Source of the DNA: Caulobacter sp.
GTDB taxonomy: Bacteria; Pseudomonadota; Alphaproteobacteria; Caulobacterales; Caulobacteraceae
Assembly: GCA_030680355.1 (NCBI GenBank)
Contig: JAUXVF010000012.1
Location: forward strand, 36,706 to 100,705
Direction of reading: 5' to 3'
Length of the DNA: 64,000 bases
Below the pieces are notes generated by a model. The model saw only the letters and a program-made list of their open reading frames with translations, was not told where the DNA came from and did not search any database. The first letter of the stretch is position 1, and each line of letters starts with the position of its first letter. This document shows positions 17,250 to 25,832 of this stretch, in pieces. Both the position numbers and the translations under genes were made by a program.

Positions 17250-18226
17250 CGGTGATTGTCCAGCCGGGCCGACAGCGAGGCCAGCACGGCCATGCGGGCG
17301 GCGACGCCCATCTCGACCTGGTCCTGGATCAGGCTGATGGCCGGATCGTCGGCGACATCGGAGTCGATCTCGACGCCGCGGTTCATCGGCCCCGGATGCA
17401 TGACCCGCACGCCGTCCGAGGCAGCCTTGAGCTTTTCACGGTCCAGGCCCCAGAAGCGGAAATACTCGCGGGTCGAAGGGACCAGCGCGCCCTGCATCCG
17501 CTCCAGCTGCAGACGCAGCATCATAACCACGTCGGCGCCGGCGATGCCCGCCTCAAGGTCGTGGAACACCTCCGCCCCCCAGCGCTCGGCCCCGGCCGGC
17601 ATCAGGGTCGGCGGCCCGACAAGGCGAACATTCGCGCCCAGAACATTGAGAAGATTGACGTTCGAGCGCGCCACCCGGCTGTGCAGCACGTCGCCGCAGA
17701 TGGCCACGGTCAGGCCGGCGACCGCCCCGAACGCCCGCCGCATCGACAGGGCGTCGAGCAGGGCCTGGGTCGGATGCTCATGCTGGCCGTCGCCGGCGTT
17801 GATCACGCTGCAGCCGACCTTCTGGGCCAGCAGGGCGGCGGCGCCCGACGAGCCGTGTCGCACGACCAGCAGGTCCGGCTGCATGGCGTTCAGCGTCACC
17901 GCCGTGTCGATCAGGGTCTCGCCCTTGGCCACCGAGGAGCTGCCGACGCTCATGTTCATGACATCGGCGCCCAGCCGCTTGCCGGCCAGTTCGAAACTGG
18001 CCTGGGTGCGGGTGGAGTTTTCGAAGAACAGGTTCATCAGCGTGCGACCCTTGAGCAGGTCGAGCTTCTTGTTGGTCTGCCGGTTCAGGGCCACGAATCC
18101 GTCGGCCAGGTCGAGCAGCTGCCCCGCCTCAACGATGTTCAGATCCAGCGCGGACAGGAAATGGCGGTGCGGAAAGGGGAAGGTCCTGTCGCGGACCTCT
18201 TCGATACCCGGGGCGATTACCGTCAT
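17246..18226 (-). CDS. pyrB: Aspartate carbamoyltransferase catalytic subunit
   Basis: A 326-aa transcarbamoylase joining carbamoyl phosphate and L-aspartate in pyrimidine synthesis. The carbamoyl-phosphate site [12 protein letters not shown] is at about 69-80, followed by [12 protein letters not shown], and later MLRLQLERM and [14 protein letters not shown]. No regulatory subunit PyrI is nearby. Instead the next gene in the operon encodes an inactive dihydroorotase-like protein, as in the Pseudomonas type of ATCase. The ATG lies 14 codons before [10 protein letters not shown], as in homologues. Confidence 0.96.
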   Translation of the reverse strand: MTVIAPGIEEVRDRTFPFPHRHFLSALDLNIVEAGQLLDLADGFVALNRQTNKKLDLLKGRTLMNLFFENSTRTQASFELAGKRLGADVMNMSVGSSSVAKGETLIDTAVTLNAMQPDLLVVRHGSSGAAALLAQKVGCSVINAGDGQHEHPTQALLDALSMRRAFGAVAGLTVAICGDVLHSRVARSNVNLLNVLGANVRLVGPPTLMPAGAERWGAEVFHDLEAGIAGADVVMMLRLQLERMQGALVPSTREYFRFWGLDREKLKAASDGVRVMHPGPMNRGVEIDSDVADDPAISLIQDQVEMGVAARMAVLASLSARLDNHR

Positions 18227-18269
18227 AAGTGGTGGTCATAGGCGATGGGGGGAGGGGCGCCAATAGATT

Positions 18270-18290
18270 CCCTCTCCCAATGGGAGAGGG
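18270..18290. terminator. Hairpin downstream of the AEC transporter
   Basis: A perfect 9-bp inverted repeat (CCCTCTCCC and its complement) with a 3-base loop lies between the stop of the AEC transporter gene and the pyrB start, on the same strand. It has no U run, so it may be a dispersed palindrome rather than a strong terminator. Confidence 0.5.
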
Positions 18291-18293
18291 AGA

Positions 18294-19214
18294 TCAGCTG
18301 ATGCCGAACACCACCAGCAGCAGGGGGATCGTCACCAGGCTCGCCGCGGTGGTGAAGGCGACGATGCCGGCCATCAGCGGGGCATCGCCGCCCATCTGGC
18401 GGGCTAGGACGTAGGAGGCGGCGGCGCCCGGCGCCGAGCCAACCAGCAGCGCCACGCCCTGGGCGGTCTCGTCGCCGCCGGCCAGCCGGCAAAGGCCCCA
18501 CATCAGCACCGGCAGAACCAGCAGTTTCACGGCGCTGACCGAGGCGATCAGCCAGCGACGGCTGCGCACATAGCCAAAGCTCAGCCCGGCGCCGGCCACG
18601 ACCAGTCCCAGGGTCAGGGCCGCGGCCGACAGCAGGTCCAGGGTGCTCATCACCACCGGCAGCTTGGGGACGCGCAGCACATTGAGCAGGGCTCCGACGC
18701 CGCAACCCCAGAGCACGGGGTTCTGCACCAGGCCGCGCAGGGCCGCGTGCAGACCGCCGCCCTGGCCCTCGCCCCAGCGGCTCATGACCAGCACGCAGAC
18801 GACATTGATGGCCGGGATCAGGGCGCCCATGATCATCGCCCCCAGCCCGGCGCCCTCGGGGCCGTAGACCAGGGCCACCAGCGGCAGGAAGACGAAGGTG
18901 TTCCAGCGCAGGCTGCCCTGGAAGACGCTGGTGTAGCTGGCGTCGGGCAGGCGCAGCAGCGGCTTGGCGACCAGCACCGCCAGGGCGACGAGGGTCATGC
19001 CGCCGACCGCCCCGATGGCCAGCGGGCCCGCCGACAGGGCGGAGAAGTCGGCCTTCCACACCGCCGGGGCCAGGAAGCCCGGATAGAAGACGAAATAGGT
19101 CAGCCGCTCGATCGGCGGCCAGCTGCCGGCCGGAATGAACCCCGAGGCCTTCAGCCCCCAGCCCAGGGCGATCATGGCGAAGACGGGCAGGACGCCGAGG
19201 AGGATGGCGGTCAT
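18294..19214 (-). CDS. AEC family transporter (auxin efflux carrier type)
   Basis: A 306-aa polytopic membrane protein with two bundles of five hydrophobic segments. It has AEC features such as GWGLKASGFIP near the start, TYFVFYPGF, and the C-terminal VGSAPGAAASYVLARQMGGD, which corresponds to the conserved crossover of the second half. The family carries malate, malonate, auxin or similar organic anions; the substrate here is unknown. The start is set at MTAILLGVL because the 13 residues further upstream (MSKDAP...) are translated from a dispersed palindromic repeat. It stands alone between pyrB and a repeat cluster. Confidence 0.82.
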   Translation of the reverse strand: MTAILLGVLPVFAMIALGWGLKASGFIPAGSWPPIERLTYFVFYPGFLAPAVWKADFSALSAGPLAIGAVGGMTLVALAVLVAKPLLRLPDASYTSVFQGSLRWNTFVFLPLVALVYGPEGAGLGAMIMGALIPAINVVCVLVMSRWGEGQGGGLHAALRGLVQNPVLWGCGVGALLNVLRVPKLPVVMSTLDLLSAAALTLGLVVAGAGLSFGYVRSRRWLIASVSAVKLLVLPVLMWGLCRLAGGDETAQGVALLVGSAPGAAASYVLARQMGGDAPLMAGIVAFTTAASLVTIPLLLVVFGIS

Positions 19215-19238
19215 GGCCGCGGCGCCGGGCTGGCGGGG

Positions 19239-19281
19239 TGCGTCCTTCGACACGCGCTCTTCGAGCGCTGCTCAGGATGAC
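19239..19281 (-). repeat. Palindromic repeat, copy A
   Basis: Read on the minus strand this is GTCATCCTGAGCAGCGCTCG..., a hairpin, then GCGTGTCGAAGGACGCA. It is the inverted copy of repeats B and C close by. It overlaps the upstream in-frame extension of the AEC transporter gene. Confidence 0.7.
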
Positions 19282-19304
19282 TGGCGCTATTGCCGCCATT
19301 CCCA

Positions 19305-19348
19305 GTCATCCTGAGCAGCAGCCGCAGGCTGCGTGTCGAAGGACGCAC
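19305..19348 (+). repeat. Palindromic repeat, copy B
   Basis: GTCATCCTGAGCAG, a small hairpin built from CAGCCGCAGGCTG, then CGTGTCGAAGGACGCAC. It faces copy A head to head with 23 bases between, forming a BIME-like pair. Confidence 0.7.
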
Positions 19349-19379
19349 GCTGTCGTCGGTTGGCCCTGATTGTGAGTCT

Positions 19380-19422
19380 GTCATCCTGAGCAGCCCGCTT
19401 AGCGGGCGTGTCGAAGGACGCA
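19380..19422 (+). repeat. Palindromic repeat, copy C
   Basis: The same frame as copy B: GTCATCCTGAGCAG, with hairpin core CCCGCTTAGCGGG and end CGTGTCGAAGGACGCA. The conserved arms with a variable palindromic core are the mark of REP-type elements. Confidence 0.7.
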
Positions 19423-19489
19423 ATGGCTTTCCGGCACATGACAGCCGCGCCGGCCCGGTGTTCACTGCCGGCAACAGGAGGAAGCCGCC

Positions 19490-20491
19490 ATGACCGCCAA
19501 TCGCCAGATCGTGCTCGCCCAGCTGCCCGGCAGCGATCACCTGGGGCCGCAGCATTTCCGCCTCAACGTCGCCGAGGCCGGAGCGCCGGGCGAGGGCGAG
19601 GTGCTGCTGAAAATTCTCTACGTCAGCCTCGACGCCGCCAACCGGGCCTGGATGCAGGGGGCGACCTACCGCGCGGCCATCGAGTCGGGCGATGTCATGG
19701 CCGGCGGGGCTCTGGCCGAGGTGGTGGCGTCAAAGGCCGACCATCTGGCGCCGGGCGACCTGGTGTTCGCCGACACCGGCTGGCAGGAATACGCCGTGCT
19801 GCCGGCCAAACATCTGGCGAAGATCCCGCGCATGGAGCCCCTGACCCACCTGCTCAGCGTCTATGGCGTGGCCGGGCTGACCGCCTATTTCGGCCTGCTC
19901 GACTGCGGCCAGCCGAAGACCGGCGAGACCGTGGTGGTCTCGGCCGCCGCTGGCTCGGTCGGCTCGATCGTCGGCCAGATCGCCAAGATCAAGGGCTGCC
20001 GGGTGGTGGGCATCGCCGGCGGCGCGGAAAAATGCAAACTGCTGGTCGATGAGCTCGGGTTCGACGCGGCCATCGACTACAAGAGCGAGACCGTCCGCAA
20101 GGCCCTGCGCGCGGCGGCGCCGGACGGGGTCGACGTCTATTTCGACAATGTCGGCGGCGACATCCTCGAGGCGGCGCTGTTCAACATGAACACCCACGGC
20201 CGCATCGCCTGCTGCGGCGCGGTCTCGCAATACGACGGCGCCGCCCCCTCCCACGGCCCGCGCGGCATCCCGGGTCTGATCGTGACCAAACGCCTGACCA
20301 TGCGCGGCTTCATCGTCAGCGACTTTTCGGCCGGCAATGAGCAAGCCCTGACGGACCTGCAGACCTGGGTGGCGGATGGCCGGCTCAAGGTCCGCGAAGA
20401 CGTGCTGGAGGGGCTGGAGAGCCTGCCCGGCGCCCTGGTCGGGCTGCTGGCGGGGGAGAATGTCGGCAAGCGCATGGTGCGGGTGGCCTAG
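19490..20491 (+). CDS. NADP-dependent medium-chain oxidoreductase (CurA/leukotriene B4 reductase type)
   Basis: A 333-aa zinc-free medium-chain dehydrogenase/reductase. The nucleotide-binding region holds VVVSAAAGSVGSIVGQIAKI, the AAxGxVG form of the Rossmann loop, followed by VVGIAGGAEKC. The catalytic N-terminal domain includes YVSLDAANRAWM. It ends NVGKRMVRVA, a family hallmark. Members reduce the double bond of enones and 2-alkenals, such as curcumin or 15-keto-prostaglandin. AGGAGG lies six bases before the ATG. It stands alone after the repeat cluster and is followed by a strong hairpin. Confidence 0.88.
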   Translation: MTANRQIVLAQLPGSDHLGPQHFRLNVAEAGAPGEGEVLLKILYVSLDAANRAWMQGATYRAAIESGDVMAGGALAEVVASKADHLAPGDLVFADTGWQEYAVLPAKHLAKIPRMEPLTHLLSVYGVAGLTAYFGLLDCGQPKTGETVVVSAAAGSVGSIVGQIAKIKGCRVVGIAGGAEKCKLLVDELGFDAAIDYKSETVRKALRAAAPDGVDVYFDNVGGDILEAALFNMNTHGRIACCGAVSQYDGAAPSHGPRGIPGLIVTKRLTMRGFIVSDFSAGNEQALTDLQTWVADGRLKVREDVLEGLESLPGALVGLLAGENVGKRMVRVA

Positions 20492-20501
20492 CCTCACAAT
20501 G

Positions 20502-20537
20502 CTCCGCTCATCCCCGCGAAAGCGGGGATGAGCGGAG
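20502..20537. terminator. 16-bp perfect hairpin between convergent genes
   Basis: CTCCGCTCATCCCCGC, a GAAA tetraloop and the exact complement, then TTTAT. It lies between the oxidoreductase gene and ruvX, which converge. It probably ends both, though the sequence also belongs to a dispersed repeat type (a degraded copy is at 26794-26824). Confidence 0.75.
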
Positions 20538-20558
20538 TTTATCCTGGGCGGCCCTGGA

Positions 20559-21032
20559 TCAGCCCGCCGCGTTCCGCAGCCGCTCCAGCGCGCCCTGCAG
20601 AATCCATGACGCGGCCATCTTGTCGACGACCTCGGCGCGGCGCTTGCGGTTGACGTCGTGTTCCTCGATCAGCACCCGGGTCACCGCCGCTGTCGACAGC
20701 CGCTCGTCCCAGAAGGCGATCGGGATGTCCTTGAGCCGCAGCAGGTTGCGCGCCAGGGCCCGGTTGGACTGGCAGCGCACGCCCTCGGTCCCGTCCATAT
20801 TGACCGGCAGTCCGATGACGATGCCCAGGGCGCCGCGGCTTTCCATCAGCTTGAACAGCTGTTTGGCGTCGTCGGTGAATTTGGTCCGGCGAATGGTCTC
20901 CAGCGGACTGGCGACGGTGCGGGTGACGTCGGACACGGCTACGCCGAGGGTCTTCTCGCCCGGGTCGAGCCCGACGATGGGCGCGTAGGGCGGCAGGGCC
21001 GCGGGCAGGTCGAGGAGGTCGAGAACGGGCAT
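20559..21032 (-). CDS. ruvX: Putative pre-16S rRNA nuclease / Holliday junction resolvase-like (YqgF)
   Basis: A 157-aa RNase H-fold protein. Catalytic acidic residues are visible in IVGLDPGEKTLGVAVSD near the N-terminus, FWDERLSTAAV in the middle and EVVDKMAASWILQG at the end. The family is now thought to trim the 5' end of 16S rRNA. It is divergent from gatCA, with 82 bases between. The short N-terminal addition (MPVLDLLDLPAALPPYAP) before the core is normal for alphaproteobacteria. Confidence 0.92.
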   Translation of the reverse strand: MPVLDLLDLPAALPPYAPIVGLDPGEKTLGVAVSDVTRTVASPLETIRRTKFTDDAKQLFKLMESRGALGIVIGLPVNMDGTEGVRCQSNRALARNLLRLKDIPIAFWDERLSTAAVTRVLIEEHDVNRKRRAEVVDKMAASWILQGALERLRNAAG

Positions 21033-21114
21033 CCGCTCCCTTTACTGTGGCGAACGGCTTGCAAACAGGCCCCTGTGACGGCTAACCCCCAGTCTCGAAA
21101 CAAAGGAGGCCGCC

Positions 21115-21402
21115 ATGGCCATCGACGCGGAGCTGGTGCGCAAGGTCGCCCAGCTCGCCCACATCGCCGAACCCGAGGAACGGCTGGCCCCGCTGGCCGC
21201 CGAACTGAACGGCATCATCGCCTGGATCGAGCAGCTGGCCGAGGTCGACACCGACGGCGTCGAGCCGATGACCTCGGCCGTGGCCGCGACGCTGCCCCTG
21301 CGCGAGGACGTGGTCACCGACGGCGGCGATTCGGCGCGGGTTCTGGCCAACGCGCCCAAGACGGTCGACGGGTTTTTCGTGGTGCCGAAGGTGGTTGAAT
21401 AG
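21115..21402 (+). CDS. gatC: Asp-tRNA(Asn)/Glu-tRNA(Gln) amidotransferase subunit C
   Basis: A 95-aa subunit that stabilises GatA and GatB in the enzyme that turns Glu-tRNA(Gln) and Asp-tRNA(Asn) into the correct amide forms. It has [17 protein letters not shown], then [20 protein letters not shown] and LREDVVTDG, all family features. AAAGGAGG lies seven bases before the ATG. gatA starts one base after the stop. Confidence 0.95.
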   Translation: MAIDAELVRKVAQLAHIAEPEERLAPLAAELNGIIAWIEQLAEVDTDGVEPMTSAVAATLPLREDVVTDGGDSARVLANAPKTVDGFFVVPKVVE

Positions 21403-21403
21403 C

Positions 21404-22879
21404 ATGTCCGAACTCACCGCCCTGACCCTCAAGGCCGCCCTCGACGGCCTGAAGGCCAAATCGTTTTCCGCTGTCGAAATCACCCAGGCGCACATCGCCG
21501 CCGTCGAGGCGGCGCGGCCGCTGAACGCTTTTGTGCTCGAGACGCCGGACAAGGCGCTGGACATGGCCGCCGCCTCCGACGCCCGCATCGCCCGCGGCGA
21601 GGCCGGCCGGCTCGAAGGCGCGCCGCTGGGGATCAAGGATCTGTTCTGTACCGAGGGCGTCCGCTCGACGGCCGGCTCGAAAATCCTCGGCAACTTCATT
21701 CCGCCCTATGAATCGACCGTCACGGCCAACCTGTTCGGCCAGGGCGCGGTGATGCTGGGCAAGCTGAACATGGACGAGTTCGCCATGGGCTCGTCCAACG
21801 AGACCAGCGCCTGGGGACCGGTGATCAATCCCTGGAAGAGCGCCAGCGGCGGCAACAGCGCCCTGACCCCCGGCGGCTCGTCGGGCGGCTCGGCGGCGGC
21901 GGTGGCGGCCGACATCTGCCTGGGGGCCACGGCCACCGACACCGGCGGCTCGATCCGCCAGCCGGCCGCCTTCACCGGCACGGTCGGCATCAAGCCGACC
22001 TACGGCCGCTGCTCGCGCTGGGGCGTGGTCGCCTTCGCCAGTTCGCTGGACCAGGCCGGGCCGATCGCCAAGACCGTCGAGGACGCCGCCATCCTGCTGA
22101 CCACCATGGCCAGCCACGACCCCAAGGACTCCACCAGCCTGCCGGTTGAGACCCCCGATTTCGCGCCCTTCGTCGGCAAGTCGGTCAAGGGTCTGCGCGT
22201 CGGGGTGCCGAAGGAATACCGGGTCGACGGCATGCCGGCCGAGATCGAGAAACTCTGGCAGGACGGCGTCGACTGGCTCAAGGCCGCCGGCTGCGAGATC
22301 GTCGAGGTGTCGCTGCCGCACACCAAATACGCCCTGCCGGCCTACTACATCGTCGCCCCGGCCGAGGCCTCGTCGAACCTGGCCCGCTATGACGGCATGC
22401 GCTACGGCCTGCGCGCCGAGGGCAAAAACCTCAACGAGGTCTATGAGACGACCCGCGCCGAAGGCTTCGGCGACGAGGTCAAACGCCGCATCCTGATCGG
22501 CACCTATGTGCTCAGCGCCGGCTATTACGACGCCTATTATCTCAAGGCCCAGAAGGTCCGCCGGCGCATCGCCGACGACTTCGACCAGGCCTGGCGGACC
22601 TGCGACGTGCTGCTGACCCCGACGGCGCCGTCGGCGGCGTTCGCGCTCGGTGAGCGTATGGCCGACCCGATCGCCATGTACCTGAACGACGTCTTCACGG
22701 TGACGACCAACCTCGCCGGTCTGCCGTCAATCAGCGTGCCGGCCGGCCTCGACGCCGGCGGCCTGCCGCTCGGCCTGCAGGTCATCGGTCGGGCGCTGGA
22801 CGAAGGCACGGTGTTCTCGGTCGCCGGCGCGCTCGAAAAGGCGGCGGCGTTCCGCGGCAAGGCACAGCGCTGGTGGTAG
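21404..22879 (+). CDS. gatA: Asp-tRNA(Asn)/Glu-tRNA(Gln) amidotransferase subunit A
   Basis: A 491-aa amidase-signature enzyme that releases ammonia from glutamine for GatB. The Ser-cisSer-Lys triad is visible: Lys in [11 protein letters not shown], and the serines in [13 protein letters not shown] and [11 protein letters not shown]. The ATG one base after the gatC stop is used; a TTG three codons upstream inside gatC is less likely. The gene after it, across a terminator, is unrelated and on the other strand, so gatB is not in this cluster and must be elsewhere. Confidence 0.96.
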   Translation: MSELTALTLKAALDGLKAKSFSAVEITQAHIAAVEAARPLNAFVLETPDKALDMAAASDARIARGEAGRLEGAPLGIKDLFCTEGVRSTAGSKILGNFIPPYESTVTANLFGQGAVMLGKLNMDEFAMGSSNETSAWGPVINPWKSASGGNSALTPGGSSGGSAAAVAADICLGATATDTGGSIRQPAAFTGTVGIKPTYGRCSRWGVVAFASSLDQAGPIAKTVEDAAILLTTMASHDPKDSTSLPVETPDFAPFVGKSVKGLRVGVPKEYRVDGMPAEIEKLWQDGVDWLKAAGCEIVEVSLPHTKYALPAYYIVAPAEASSNLARYDGMRYGLRAEGKNLNEVYETTRAEGFGDEVKRRILIGTYVLSAGYYDAYYLKAQKVRRRIADDFDQAWRTCDVLLTPTAPSAAFALGERMADPIAMYLNDVFTVTTNLAGLPSISVPAGLDAGGLPLGLQVIGRALDEGTVFSVAGALEKAAAFRGKAQRWW

Positions 22880-22884
22880 CCGGC

Positions 22885-22905
22885 CCCCTCCCTTAGCGGG
22901 AGGGG
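22885..22905. terminator. Hairpin between convergent gatA and acyl ligase genes
   Basis: CCCCTCCC and its complement with a 5-base TTAGC loop, placed between two convergent stop codons seven bases on each side. There is no U run. Confidence 0.55.
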
Positions 22906-22911
22906 ATCGCT

Positions 22912-24471
22912 CTAGGCGGCCCGCGCATCGGTCTCGGCCAGGCGCTGAATGGCGACATAGTCGGTCTTGCCGGTGCCCAGAACCGGGACTTCGGCGACCA
23001 TGACGATCCGGCGCGGGATGGCGATTTCCGGGGCGCCGACGGTCTTGGCGTGGGTGACCAATTCGCTGACCGCGGCGTCGATCCGGTCTGTAAACAGGAT
23101 CAGGCGCTCACCCTTTTTTGAATCGGGCAGGGACACCACCGCGTGGCGGCCATCGGGCCAGACGGCGGCGGCGAGGTCCTCGGCGGCGGTCAGGGAGACC
23201 ATCTCGCCGCCGATCTTGGCGAAGCGTTTGACCCGCCCCTTGATAACCACCCAGCGGTCGTCGTCGTCGGTGATGGTGACCACGTCGCCGGTGTCGTGCC
23301 AGCCGCCGGGCAGGGCGTCGATGCCGCCGGCTTCGTTCAGATAGCCGATCATGACATTGGGGCCGCGCAGGAACAGCCGACCGCCGTCGGTGATGCCCTC
23401 GACCGGCTCGATGCGGGTCTCCATGCCGGGCAGCATGCCGCCGACCGTGCCCCGGCGGTTGTCGACCGGCTTGTTCACCGCCACCACGGGCGAGGCTTCG
23501 GTGGCGCCATAGCCTTCCAGCACCGGGATCGGGCCAAACCGCGCGGCGACCAGATTGTGGGTCTCGTCGCGAACCTTCTCGGCGCCGCAGACGATGAACT
23601 TCAGCCCCGACAGATCGCCGGCGTCGGCCGAGCGCGCGTACTGGTTCACGAAGGTGTCGGTGGCCAGCAGGATCGAAGCGCCGCTGTCGCGGATCAGGGG
23701 CGGGATCTGTTTGATATGCAGGGGCGAGGGGTATTGGAACGCCTTCATCCCGGTCAGGATCGGCAGCAGTACGCCGCCGGTCAGACCGAAACAGTGGAAG
23801 GTCGGCAGCGGGTTGAACATCACCCAGTCGGGATCCAGCTCGATATGGCTGGCGATCTGCTGGACGTTGCTGACCAGGTTGGTGTGGCTGAGCACCACGC
23901 CGCGCGGGGCGCCGAAACTGCCCGAGGTGAACAGGATCACGCCCGGATCATCGGGCTTCAGCGGCGCGCGGAACCGGCGCGGGAACTTGTCGGCGGCGGC
24001 GGCGAACAGCTTGTCGGCCAGGCCGATCTTCTCGCGGACGTCCTCAAGATAGATGACCTCGCAGGTCGCCTCCAGAGCGTCGACCAGATCGTGCAGCTTG
24101 CCCTGTTCGATGAAGCGGTGGGCGGTCAGCACACGCTTGATCCCGGCCAGCTTGCAGGCGGCCCGCAGGTTGCGCAGACCGGAGGTGAAGTTGAGCATGG
24201 TCGGCACGCGCCCGAAGGCGTGCAGGCCAAAGAAGGTGACCACAACGCCCGAGCCGCTGGGCAGCAGGATTCCGACCCGCTCGCCCGGCTCGGTGAACTG
24301 GGCGACCTTGCGGCCAAGCGCGAAACTGGCCCGGATCAGATCAGTATAGCTGAGCGGGTTTCGGTCCTGATCCTCGAGGATCGGCTTCTTGGCCCCGTAT
24401 CGTTCCCGGGCGGCGAGCAGCGCGTCAAAGACCGACTGCTCACCGTCCCGCGTATCGTAAGCACGCGGCAT
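22912..24471 (-). CDS. AMP-dependent acyl-CoA/acyl-ACP ligase, Aas-like
   Basis: A 519-aa ANL adenylating enzyme. The AMP-binding P-loop is LFTSGSFGAPRGV at about 187-199, the second motif is LEGYGATEASPV, and the hinge region is WHDTGDVVTITDDDDRWVV followed by IKGRVKRF. A C-terminal catalytic Lys candidate is in VLGTGKTDY. The run EKVRDETHNL is, from memory, typical of the ligase half of Aas (acyl-ACP synthetase/2-acyl-glycerophosphoethanolamine acyltransferase). The acyltransferase half is absent. A role in recycling fatty acids or lysophospholipids is likely. The neighbouring lysophospholipase-like lipoprotein on the same strand would fit. The exact acyl acceptor is unknown. Confidence 0.85.
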   Translation of the reverse strand: MPRAYDTRDGEQSVFDALLAARERYGAKKPILEDQDRNPLSYTDLIRASFALGRKVAQFTEPGERVGILLPSGSGVVVTFFGLHAFGRVPTMLNFTSGLRNLRAACKLAGIKRVLTAHRFIEQGKLHDLVDALEATCEVIYLEDVREKIGLADKLFAAAADKFPRRFRAPLKPDDPGVILFTSGSFGAPRGVVLSHTNLVSNVQQIASHIELDPDWVMFNPLPTFHCFGLTGGVLLPILTGMKAFQYPSPLHIKQIPPLIRDSGASILLATDTFVNQYARSADAGDLSGLKFIVCGAEKVRDETHNLVAARFGPIPVLEGYGATEASPVVAVNKPVDNRRGTVGGMLPGMETRIEPVEGITDGGRLFLRGPNVMIGYLNEAGGIDALPGGWHDTGDVVTITDDDDRWVVIKGRVKRFAKIGGEMVSLTAAEDLAAAVWPDGRHAVVSLPDSKKGERLILFTDRIDAAVSELVTHAKTVGAPEIAIPRRIVMVAEVPVLGTGKTDYVAIQRLAETDARAA

Positions 24472-24550
24472 ATGGGCGAAACTCCCCGACTGTTTCCCAC
24501 CAGACTTATCGGGGGACCCTATAGTCCGGGTTCACACTTGAAAAGATGTG

Positions 24551-25600
24551 TCACAGTTCGTGAGGCGAGGCTGCGGAAACGGCGGCCTTGCGGGCCTCGA
24601 TCCGCTGCCTGACAAAGTCTTCCACCGCCGTCAGCCAGGGCGTCCGAATATCGTCCCGCTCCTGATGCAGCGCGTGGCGGCCATTCTCGAACCTCTGCAG
24701 AACGCAATTGACCATGGCCGCGCACACACGCGCCTGGGCCGCGGCATCGGCATGGCTGTCACGGGTTCCGGCCAGCAACAGGGCCGGCATGCGCAGTTGC
24801 GCCAGACCCGGCGTGATGTCGCGAGACGACGTCTCGAAACTGGCCAGCCAGCCCAGACTCTGTCCGCCCATGCGCAGGTCGGGATTGGTCAGCTGCCACG
24901 CCTTCTGAACGGCGCCGCGCAGGGGTGCGCTGGTCAGGCCCTGGCCGCGACCGTCGGGGCCGTCGCGTTTCCAGCCGCCGTCCCATCGCGCCGGAACCCG
25001 GCCCAGGCCAACCCGGACCAGCCAGGCGCGGGAGCCGTTCATCGCCCCGCCGGCCGCGAAGGCCGGGGCGCTGAGGATCAGGCCGTCGGCGCCGGCGCCC
25101 TTCTCCAGAGCCGCCACGGCCACCAGTCCGCCGACCGAATGGCCGAGGATGATCAGCGGCGTGTCCGGGGAGCCGGCGGCCATCATCCGGGTCAGCGCCT
25201 TCGTGGCGGCGATGTCGTTGTTGAAGGTCGGGGCGTGGCCGAGGTCGCGGGGCAGAACGTAGCGTTCCGATCCGCCCTGGCCCGCCCGCTCGAGCACCCA
25301 GACGGTGTAGCCCTTGCCGTTGAGGTCCCGAACGGTTTCGAACCATGTCTCGGCCGACTCGCCGTAGCCGGTCAGCACCAGAATCTGGGCCTTCGGCGCG
25401 ATGGCGGTCGTCGCCACGCCATAGCGCTGGGCGGGGGCGTCGCCGACCTTGATCAGACCCCAGGCCCAGCCCTCCGGAGCCCAGAAGCGGGGCGACAACG
25501 CCGGCGGAATGCGGCTCTCGATGAACGGCGCGCGACCGTCCCCGCCGCCGCAGGCCGCGAGGAGCAACAGGAGGCCGGCAAGGACGAGACGAAGGCGCAT
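24551..25600 (-). CDS. Alpha/beta hydrolase lipoprotein (lysophospholipase/monoacylglycerol lipase type)
   Basis: A 349-aa exported lipoprotein. The signal peptide MRLRLVLAGLLLLLAAC ends in a lipobox (LAAC), so Cys17 should be lipidated. The hydrolase core has the nucleophile elbow GHSVGG, an oxyanion region VLTGYGESAETW, and a C-terminal His in FENGRHALHQERDD, as in PldB-type lysophospholipases. Asp in AGTRDSHAD completes the triad. The start is the ATG that begins the signal peptide; a 105-codon upstream extension crosses repeats and is rejected. It lies just upstream of the Aas-like ligase on the same strand, which suggests joint lysophospholipid turnover. Confidence 0.85.
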   Translation of the reverse strand: MRLRLVLAGLLLLLAACGGGDGRAPFIESRIPPALSPRFWAPEGWAWGLIKVGDAPAQRYGVATTAIAPKAQILVLTGYGESAETWFETVRDLNGKGYTVWVLERAGQGGSERYVLPRDLGHAPTFNNDIAATKALTRMMAAGSPDTPLIILGHSVGGLVAVAALEKGAGADGLILSAPAFAAGGAMNGSRAWLVRVGLGRVPARWDGGWKRDGPDGRGQGLTSAPLRGAVQKAWQLTNPDLRMGGQSLGWLASFETSSRDITPGLAQLRMPALLLAGTRDSHADAAAQARVCAAMVNCVLQRFENGRHALHQERDDIRTPWLTAVEDFVRQRIEARKAAVSAASPHEL

Positions 25601-25660
25601 CGGGGGCAGTGTCGGGCGCCTCGGCAGGGTCTCGCAAGGGTGTGCACGCGCAAGGAGGTT

Positions 25661-25706
25661 GCGTGGTTCGAGACGCTCGCCTGGCGCTCGCCCCTCACCC
25701 TGACGA
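25661..25706 (-). repeat. Palindromic repeat, variant with GTGGTTCGAGACG arm
   Basis: GCGTGGTTCGAGACG, a palindromic core made from CTCGCCTGGCGCTCG, then CCCTCACCCTGACG. It is related to the GTGTCGAAGGACGCA family by position and layout but has different arms. It lies head to head with the copy at 25734-25774. Confidence 0.55.
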
Positions 25707-25733
25707 AAATTGGGGTAGCCCGCCCCCTGTTCG

Positions 25734-25774
25734 GCATCCTGAGGAGCCCCGCAGGGGCGTCTCGAAGGACGCAC
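25734..25774 (+). repeat. Palindromic repeat, copy D
   Basis: GCATCCTGAGGAG, core CCCCGCAGGGG, then CGTCTCGAAGGACGCAC: the same family as copies A to C near 19.3 kb with a few changes. It lies 58 bases upstream of lipA. Confidence 0.65.
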
Positions 25775-25832
25775 GACGTTTCCACGCGCCAATGCGCTTG
25801 ATCCGGGGCCCCGGAAGGACGATCTAGGCGTC

